Source of the DNA: a bacterium
GTDB taxonomy: Bacteria > Pseudomonadota > Alphaproteobacteria > SP197
Assembly: GCA_028821455.1 (NCBI GenBank)
Contig: JAPPGE010000067.1
Location: 111,242-175,241 of the forward strand
Length of the DNA stretch: 64,000 bases
Reading direction: 5' to 3'
The notes under the pieces were generated by a model that was given only the letters and a program-made list of their open reading frames with translations, was not told where the DNA came from and made no database searches. The position numbers and the translations under genes are program-made. Below, one piece after another: positions 38,189-45,000 of the stretch. Positions within the stretch are counted from its first letter, which is position 1; each line of letters begins with the position of its first letter.

Positions 38189-39490
38189 CCAGTCCGGGTA
38201 GGTGTAGCCCTCGGGAGCCTTCAGGGTGCAGCGGCCGACGATGAGGCGCACCGTGGGCGTATGCCATGTCCAGTCGACATAGTCGTCGGAAGTGTAGTTG
38301 AGCTGCCATGGCGGCAGAATGGCGCGCAGCTGCGCCTCGCCCTCCTCGGGAGGGCAGAGATCGGTCATCTCGGCGAGGATCGGCTCCTCCATGGGTTCGA
38401 TCCCCAGGTTCTCCTGCAGCTCCCGGCAGAATGACCTGGCTTCATCGTCCCATTGCGGTCCGCCAACCAGCGCGAGATTCGCATAGGCAATGCGGGCCAT
38501 GGCGTGGTTGGGCAACCCGACCCGCGTGCGCGTCACCCAGTGGGATTCCAGGCGGCAGTGGGTCAAGGCGGCGACATGTTCGGCATTCCGGTCGAGCACC
38601 TCGGCGATGCGCTGCTGCATCTCCAGCGTCGGCGACCTCCAGGAATACTGGATCTGGCTGAACCGCGGCGCCAGGTTGTCGCTCGTCGCGTTGCCGGTCG
38701 CCAGCAACGCCTCGTTCAGTGTCCACGTGCCGGTGTGCGGCAGCATCGATTCCTTCGTGTACTTGGTGGTCGTGTACATCAGGCACAGCGCATCGTTGGC
38801 GCCAGGCGCCCGGGCGACGGTGTGGGCGGACGATGGACCGGGGGCGCCAACGCTCTTCCACGTCTCCGGAGAATCGCAGATGAAGCTGTAGATGCGGCTC
38901 CAGTAGCTGCCGCAGTGGGTGTCGAGAATGCAGGTGTTGGTGCGCAAGGTCCCGTAGGAAGGATGAAACGAGACCGCGGCGTCCATGTCGTCGTAGTAGC
39001 CCTTCGCCGCATGGACAGGCTTGGACCCGCACACTTTCTCCGCCGGCTCGCCCATGAACTTCAGCCGCCCCTGGATGCCGTGCCGCTCCATCGCCGCCTT
39101 GGCCGCCAGTATGCCGCCCAGAGCGGACATGCCGAGGGCGGAGTGGGGATCGGTATGCCCGGCCGCGGCGTGATGGGTGCCGTCGCGCAGCTTGCGCCAG
39201 GGGACGCGATCCTGGTTGTTGCCGGGAACCGCGTCGTACTCCGCGTAGGAGCCGATCGTCGGTCCGTCGCCGTTGGACCAGGTGGCGCAGAAGGCTGTCG
39301 GCATGCCTCCGGATCCTTCCTCGACCTCAAATCCCTCGCAGCGCAGGCGATCGACGTACCAGGCCGCCGACCTGTATTCCCGCCACGCCGGCTCATGCAG
39401 GTCCCAGATTGTCGCGTGCCACTCCGAGAGCTGTTGACGATGGGCTTCGACCCAGTCCAGTGCCGAGCGCTTGGCTTCACTGATGTCCAT
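37910..39490 (-). CDS. M20-family amidohydrolase (AbgB-like)
   Basis: Zinc peptidase of the M20D group resembling subunit B of p-aminobenzoyl-glutamate hydrolase, 526 residues. Visible regions: WDLHEPAWREYRSA, GSYAEYDAVPGNNQ (metal-binding E and D), AAAGHTDPHSALGM (metal His), KFMGEPAEKVCGSKP with the Glu pair, and a late ALGGHAPTIDPTIMCAAKVIG. The ATG at 39490 follows GGAGGAACTC. The C-terminal 95 codons overlap the run-on of the convergent DUF779 frame. It could be an AbgB or an N-acyl-amino-acid amidohydrolase; no AbgA or AbgT gene is adjacent. Confidence 0.88.
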   Translation of the reverse strand: MDISEAKRSALDWVEAHRQQLSEWHATIWDLHEPAWREYRSAAWYVDRLRCEGFEVEEGSGGMPTAFCATWSNGDGPTIGSYAEYDAVPGNNQDRVPWRKLRDGTHHAAAGHTDPHSALGMSALGGILAAKAAMERHGIQGRLKFMGEPAEKVCGSKPVHAAKGYYDDMDAAVSFHPSYGTLRTNTCILDTHCGSYWSRIYSFICDSPETWKSVGAPGPSSAHTVARAPGANDALCLMYTTTKYTKESMLPHTGTWTLNEALLATGNATSDNLAPRFSQIQYSWRSPTLEMQQRIAEVLDRNAEHVAALTHCRLESHWVTRTRVGLPNHAMARIAYANLALVGGPQWDDEARSFCRELQENLGIEPMEEPILAEMTDLCPPEEGEAQLRAILPPWQLNYTSDDYVDWTWHTPTVRLIVGRCTLKAPEGYTYPDWSWNALGGHAPTIDPTIMCAAKVIGATIVDLLTDPRRLQEARAEFEERTGGGIGGSSWVAPLLPRDFRPPVGFAWPEYVTTARGEGWYVPESA

Positions 39491-39632
39491 GAGTTCCTCC
39501 CTGGTTCAGGCCGCCCCGGCACCCTTGAACCGCTCAGGCATGTTGGCAACAAAGCCAGCGCGGTCAATCTGGATCCGCGTCCCGAAATGCGAAAGAGGCC
39601 GCGAATGGCTCGACCTGTAGCGTGCCGAAAGT

Positions 39633-39842
39633 TCAGTCGGCGGCGCACGGGGTGATCAACCGGATCGACGCATTGAGACTGCCGCTGACCACGCACAGGG
39701 CTTCCATGCCATGGACCCTGAGTTCTTGGTCGACCACGGCATCGGGGCCTTGGCCCATGCGACAGGTTCCATAGGGATGGACTCCGCGTTGGCCAGGGCC
39801 ACGCATCATCTGCACGATCTCGTGACACTGTCGAGGGTTGAA
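39633..39842 (-). pseudogene. GMC-family oxidoreductase remnant (C-terminal fragment)
   Basis: The minus strand encodes about 69 residues matching the C-terminus of GMC (choline dehydrogenase-like) flavoproteins: GVHPYGTCRMGQGPDAVVDQELRVHGMEALCVV. The His of HPYGTCRMG is the usual catalytic base site. The N-terminal FAD domain is absent, and the expected NTNAPTIMIAEKAAD ending is replaced by SLNASIRLITPCAAD. A fragment this short cannot be active. It lies between the AbgB-like gene and a HAD phosphatase, close to the border of the accessory region. Confidence 0.75.
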
Positions 39843-39912
39843 GTCAAACTGCCGGCAGACAGTCGGAACACTCCGGGGACCGCGTGAACTCTCTGACAAC
39901 GAGCCTGCTCGC

Positions 39913-40581
39913 ATGGTCGACCTGAGCGCCATCAGGGGCATCCTGTTCGACAAGGACGGAACGCTGATCGAAATGGATTCGATGTGGCTTCCAGCCTGGG
40001 AAGGGGCTGCGCACCAGGTTGCGACAGGTGCCGGACAGCCCGGCCTTGCCGACGCCTTGCTGCGGAAGGTCGGCTATCATCGCGCCACGGCAACGTTCGA
40101 TCCGAACGCCACGCTCCTCACAGGCACGGTGCACGATATCGTCGACACGTGGGAAACCGTTCTCGACGACAGGGCGCCAGCCGATCTTGAACCCATGATC
40201 CTGAAAGTGTTTTCCGAAGCCTCGACGCGCGACCCCGTTCCCGTCACCGATGTGCGGGCACTCCTGCGCTCGCTGCGCACAAGGGGCTACATTCTGGGCG
40301 CGGCCACGAACGACAGCACACGCAAGGTGCAGCGGATGGTCGATCACCTCGGTCTTGCCGACGAACTTGCCTTCCACTGTGGCGCCGATGCCGGCCATGG
40401 AGGAAAGCCCGGCCCGGGCATGGGACTGGCGTTTTGTGAAGAAACGGGAATCCCTCCAGAACGTGTTCTCATGGTGGGCGATTCGATCATCGATGCCCTG
40501 ATGAGCCGGGCCGCCGGCTTCGGGGCGGCCGTCGGTGTGAACAACAACGTCACCACTGACAGCGCCTACGCGACTTCCTAG
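39913..40581 (+). CDS. HAD-family phosphatase (phosphoglycolate-phosphatase-like)
   Basis: A 222-residue haloacid dehalogenase-fold hydrolase. Motif I is ILFDKDGTLIEMD (nucleophile D of DKDGT), motif II around LGAATNDST, motif III Lys in HGGKPGPGMG and motif IV VLMVGDSIIDALMSRAAGF. These are the four HAD motifs, with an alpha-helical cap between I and II, as in Gph-like enzymes. The ATG at 39913 (MVDLSAIRGILFDKDG) is chosen; the earlier in-frame ATG at 39838 has no family match. It is the last clearly chromosomal gene before the mobile region. The substrate is unknown. Confidence 0.9.
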   Translation: MVDLSAIRGILFDKDGTLIEMDSMWLPAWEGAAHQVATGAGQPGLADALLRKVGYHRATATFDPNATLLTGTVHDIVDTWETVLDDRAPADLEPMILKVFSEASTRDPVPVTDVRALLRSLRTRGYILGAATNDSTRKVQRMVDHLGLADELAFHCGADAGHGGKPGPGMGLAFCEETGIPPERVLMVGDSIIDALMSRAAGFGAAVGVNNNVTTDSAYATS

Positions 40582-41016
40582 CGCCCAACCATCCCTCTCT
40601 CGAATACGGCTCGTTATCAAAGATATGCATACCATGTCAACGCCCTTGTGGCTCGGCTCCAGCAACCGCATTTCATGACCCCTAACCGTTGCAAGAGTTG
40701 CATTTCCGGAACAGATGGGCATACGGCAACGTGCCGGCAACAAAATGACGCCGTTGGCCGGACATGCGACCTTGTTCCATAGGTGAACCTACGGTAGTTT
40801 GTGCCCGAAAAGACGCTCTCGATGATCACCCTATGGTCTCCACAACCAGACCTCTATGTCGCAGCGCTGAACACCAGTTCCCGGCATCATCCACAGACCC
40901 CAATATGACCACAATTATGGAGGTCTCCGGTAGCCTCCGACCGCACCATAAGATCACCATAGCCCCTACCGGACGCCATCAATCCGCCTGACCACAATTT
41001 GACCACAGGAGAGGAC
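40582..41016. other. 435-bp non-coding region at the left edge of the mobilisation module
   Basis: No gene recognised. It lies between the HAD phosphatase and the first ribbon-helix-helix-like gene and is visibly less GC-rich than its surroundings. It contains short repeats (see the TGACCACA entry) and a GTTGCA-AGA-GTTGCA direct repeat near 40690. A transfer origin or the left attachment site of the island would be expected about here, but neither could be shown from the sequence alone. Confidence 0.45.
40906..41007 (+). repeat. TGACCACA repeats (candidate operator or oriT elements)
   Basis: TGACCACAATT occurs at 40906-40916 and 40989-40999, and a third TGACCACA follows at once at 41000-41007, 9 bp before the ATG of the first small gene at 41017. 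Tandem sites directly in front of a ribbon-helix-helix gene suggest autoregulation, or binding of a relaxosome accessory protein at a transfer origin. The function is inferred from position. Confidence 0.5.
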
Positions 41017-41319
41017 ATGAGCGACGCACCACGCAAACAACGCGCGGTAATGATGACCGATGCCGAGTGGCAGGATCTCAAGGAGACTGCCGAGTCTGCA
41101 GGCATGCGTCCCTCGGCCTTCATCGTCCACCGCCTCGCCGCCCTGCGCGGCGACAACGAGGAGGTCCACATCGGCGATGCCCTGGCTCGCATGGAGCGCT
41201 CGCTCGCCATTCTCGAGGAGGTCGAGCGGCTGCGCCTTGCCGGGGATCCGGAGACCTGGAGGGCCGTCAACGAGCGAGTAGAGGCCCGCCTGGCGCTGGA
41301 ACGGAAGCTGGGCCGGTGA
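41017..41319 (+). CDS. Ribbon-helix-helix-like mobilisation accessory protein 1
   Basis: A 100-residue protein: KQRAVMMTDAEWQDLKETAESAGMRPSAFIVHRLAALRG looks like a ribbon-helix-helix DNA-binding fold of the MobC/TraY type (a strand with a hydrophobic pattern, helix, turn, helix). A helical acidic tail (ALARMERSLAILEEVERLRLAG) follows. The ATG at 41017 has GGAGAGGAC before it. Its stop overlaps the GTG start of the next gene. The three genes in this array share this layout and probably arose by duplication. A role in relaxosome assembly or repression of the module is inferred from the convergent relaxase gene. Confidence 0.7.
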   Translation: MSDAPRKQRAVMMTDAEWQDLKETAESAGMRPSAFIVHRLAALRGDNEEVHIGDALARMERSLAILEEVERLRLAGDPETWRAVNERVEARLALERKLGR

Positions 41320-41624
41320 CCGGCGACCGCGCCCGGCAGCGCAGCTACTACTGCTCGGCGAAACAGCAGGCGATCATTGCCAGGCGGGCGAAGGCCGCCG
41401 GCATGACCAGGTCGGCCTTCATGGTTGCCTGCGCGCTCTACGACGAACCGGTAGGCGCGGAGCTGCTGGCGACGGCCTCGGAACGGAAGGCCCTTCTCGA
41501 TCAGCTCAAGGCCACGGGCGAAGTGGTCACGCGCCTGACGGCGCCGCTGCCGGATCTCGGCATGTCGGTCATCGACGCGCTCGAGCTGCTCTGCCGCCTC
41601 GAGGCGCCGGAGACGGATCCATGA
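41316..41624 (+). CDS. Ribbon-helix-helix-like mobilisation accessory protein 2
   Basis: A 102-residue protein starting at GTG 41316 (overlap GTGA with the gene before): QRSYYCSAKQQAIIARRAKAAGMTRSAFMVACALYDE again fits a strand-helix-helix DNA-binding unit. It is followed by ELLATASERKALLDQLKATGEVVTRLTAPLP, a helical tail. Similar in layout but not in detail to its two neighbours. The stop overlaps the next ATG (ATGA). It could equally be a small repressor; MobC-like is the favoured view because of the relaxase. Confidence 0.65.
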   Translation: MTGDRARQRSYYCSAKQQAIIARRAKAAGMTRSAFMVACALYDEPVGAELLATASERKALLDQLKATGEVVTRLTAPLPDLGMSVIDALELLCRLEAPETDP

Positions 41625-42058
41625 CGCGCCGTCCGAAGAGACCGGGCAAGTACTCTCTATCCTGCACGGACGAGGCGTGGGAGAGGATTGGGGCCCGGGC
41701 GTCCCGTGACGACATGCCGGTATCGGCCTACCTCGTGCGGGCCGCCCTGGCGGTCGATCCGACACGTGCCAAAGTGGACGTGGCCCGCGCCATGGAACAG
41801 CAGCAAACAATCGCGGAAGCCGCCCGACTGTTGATCGCGCATCTGCCTCCCGTGCCGCCGGAAACGGCAACGTCGTTCTGGACGACCCTCCACGGGCGGA
41901 TCTCTTTCCTGGTCCGCATGGCGATGGACGACATGTTGGAGAAGGGGGCCCGTGGTGATCTCGAACGCCATCTCGACCGCCAGTTCGGCGCCGGTCAGGG
42001 CGCCAACATGGTTGCCGCCTACCTGGAGCGCACGAGGCGCGACGACATCCCGGAGTAA
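41621..42058 (+). CDS. Ribbon-helix-helix-like mobilisation accessory protein 3
   Basis: A 145-residue protein: GKYSLSCTDEAWERIGARASRDDMPVSAYLVRAALAVD is the third copy of the strand-helix-helix pattern. A longer helical C-terminal half follows (ARAMEQQQTIAEAARLLIAHLP, then ISFLVRMAMDDMLEKGARGDLERHLDRQFGAG). The ATG overlaps the previous stop. It ends 13 bp from the convergent end of the relaxase gene. Function is inferred as for the other two. Confidence 0.65.
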   Translation: MTRRPKRPGKYSLSCTDEAWERIGARASRDDMPVSAYLVRAALAVDPTRAKVDVARAMEQQQTIAEAARLLIAHLPPVPPETATSFWTTLHGRISFLVRMAMDDMLEKGARGDLERHLDRQFGAGQGANMVAAYLERTRRDDIPE

Positions 42059-42071
42059 TCCCTCAGGCTTC

Positions 42072-45000
42072 TCACATGGAAGGGCCGCGGCTGCGGCCGC
42101 GGCGCTGCGACCAGGAGCGACGACGCTCCTCGTCCTCCTGACGCATCCGTTCCAGGCGAGCGCTGTTGTCCGGCTCGCCATGCGCGGCCCGCGTCTGCTC
42201 GAAGTGGGCGAGCGTTTCCTCGAATGCCTGACGTGTGCCCTGGCCGTCGTGGAGAACCACGCGGAGGTTCCGGTCGCCGCCGCTCAGAACCTCGCGGGCC
42301 TGGTCTTCCAGTTGCATGGACTGGTTGTACCAACGGGTCCAGGCCATGCTCTGCTGCAGGGGCAGGTCCTCGCGGCTTGCACGCGTATCGAGGGACGCCG
42401 TATCGGCGTCGTGCACCTTGAGGTCGGCGAGGAGGCGGGCGACCGTGCGCCGGGTTCGATCAAGGGCCTGATACGCGTTGATTTCGCCGCGGAGCACCAC
42501 GCGCCGCGGGTCGTTCGCCCTCAAGCCCGAGTCAAGACGCTGCATGTCGGAGACGATCCCGGCATAGTCCTTCGTCATGGCCGGATGTATGGCGGAACCG
42601 GCGTTGGCCGCGTTGTCGTGGAGACGCAGCAGCAGCCACCCCGGCAGAGAGTCGAGGCGGTCGCTGGCCGCGTGCGCCTTCCTGACGCGCGATGCCACGG
42701 CGGTGTCGTCGACATGCGCGATCAACGCCGCATCCGTGGCCTCGATGTCGGCCACCACGGCCTCCGACGCCTCGCGCCAGCGCCTCCGGGCCCTGTTGAA
42801 CCGGCGGTCGAGCGGCCGTGACGACTTGCCCTCGCGCTCAAGCAGGGAGCGCCGTGCGTCGTCGACTTCCCTTGCGCGTGCGAGCAACTCTCTTGCCCGA
42901 TCAGCGGCCCGCTCGTGTTCGGCCAGCCGTTCGAGCGCCGGACGAAGATCCTGGAAGATGATCGCGTGGCGCGGCAGACCGGCCTCCAGCGCCTTGAGAT
43001 CCGCGGCGAGGGACTCGCCTTCGGGCCCGAGAAAGCGTTGAGCCGCGTCTTTGCCAATGCTGGCGATTCGCCAGCGGGTAAGAACGTCGCGGGTACGTTC
43101 CTCGAAGGCCATGAGGTCCTCGAGGGCCGCGGCCGTCTCGGAGACCGCTGGATTCCTCTCGTCCGCCTCCGTCATGGCTCGCCACGCGTCGATGGCGTTC
43201 CTCGTCTCGAAGCACCAGATCCGGATATCGGAGAGTTGCCGGGCCGTGTCGTCGGTCGGCCCGTGGCAGGCGCGATAGTCCTCGAGGGCCCGCGTGAGCG
43301 AGGCGGCGGCCTCGTCCCGTTCCGCGATCCGCGCCTCGTGGCGGTCAAGCGCCTGCGACGCCTCCCGCAATGACGACAGCAAGTCGCCATGACGGGGGAG
43401 ACTGGCCTCGAGGGCGCGGAGGTCGGCGGCCAGGGTGTCGCCGTCTTCCGCCAGGAAGGGACGCGCCGCCCCGCCGGTGCGGCGGGCATCGTTCCACCGC
43501 GCATGAAGGTCAAAGGCGCGTTCCTCGAAGGCGATGATGTCCTCGAGGACGGCCGCTGTCGCGGACAGTGCAGGATCCCTCTCGTCCACCACCGTCATGG
43601 CCCGCCAGGTGTCGATGGCCGCCTTCGTCCCGGCACACCACTCCCCGATGGCGGAGAGCGGGTTGGCCGTGTCCCGGTGGCGAGCGCGATAGCCGTCCAG
43701 GTCCCGCGTGATCGCGGCCACCGCCTTCTCCCGTTCTTCGGTCCGTGTCTGGTGACGGGCGAGGATTCTGGTCAGGATCTCGAGCGGCGCCTCGCCCTCG
43801 GGCGGGTTGCCGGCGAGGTGGCGAACCTGCGCCAGCAGCGGATCGCCTGCGGCAAGGTCGACCGCCTCCACCCCCCGGGCGCGTGCCTCGCCCTCGAAAG
43901 CGGTCCAGTCGGTGATCAGCGCCGCCACATCGTCGTCATGGTCGAATGCCTCTTCGAGACGGAGCGCGTCGGTCAAGCCGCGTTGTTCCCGTTCGCCATC
44001 CCTTGACACCGCCCTCCGCAAAGCGTCGATGGCGGCGTCGGCCCGTTCCCGCCAAGCAGCGTGGCCACTGACTGCATGAAGAGGCCTGCCCTTCGCCATA
44101 CTCCTCAACGCCCGCCGTTCGTCCTTCACGGCATCTAGTTCCCGTTCCGCCCGATCGAGCCTGGCCAGGATCTCGGCGTCGGCACGCGCCACCGCCTCGT
44201 CATGTTCGCGCCGGGTCGCGGTGACCAAGTCCAGGAACGGGGAGAGATTCCAGGGAATCTCCTTCGGACGTGGAGCGGTCTCCACGAGGGCCCGGCCGCG
44301 GGCTATCAAGTCGTCGCTCCCGGGATGGAGGGCGAAGTTTTCTCCGGCCGTCCTGGCGGCCTGGGCATGGCGCTGGCGGTCCCGGTCGAACTCGGCCAGA
44401 TCGTCGTCGAATGCCACCAGCTTCTCGAGGAGGTCGGCCTTGCCGGCGAAGCCCTCGTTGTGCTCGTAGCACACCCCGACAGCCGCCAGCGTCCGCTCGC
44501 GCCACGCCGCGTGGCCTGCTACGCCGGCCAGGGCCGAGTTCCCCTCCGTGCGCGAATAGCGGGCGCGGTCGAGCAGCACCTCGCGCTCGGCGAGACGATG
44601 ATCAAGATGGCGTTCCAGGGTGGAGCGAATCTCCTCCTGCCAGGCCTTCGCGTCGCTTAGGACCGCAAGGGGTATCACTTCCTTGTCCGCCACGGCCACC
44701 TCCGGCTCCCGGAACTGGTGGCCGATCGCCTCGAGGGTCGAGAGCTCGTCGTCGGCCGCCGTCTCGAGGGCCTCAACCAGACCGTCGCGATCGTCGGTCA
44801 GCAGCACCGCGTTGTCGCGGGCCCGCGTCAGCTCGACGTAGAACGCCGCCTGGCCGGCGATGGCGCCCTGGTTCGCATCGAGAACCGCGATCACTTGGTC
44901 GCAGGTGATCCCCTGGGCTGCGTGAACCGTCGAGGTCCAAGCGTGGTCGATGAAGTGAAGCTGGGGATCGTCGTGGGCCAGGGTGAGCGTGCGGCCGTCG

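Noticed and set aside
41067..41315. Upstream start for the second small RHH-like protein
   Set aside because: The added residues are an out-of-frame reading of the first RHH-like gene; the GTG at 41316 with a 4-bp overlap fits the operon pattern.
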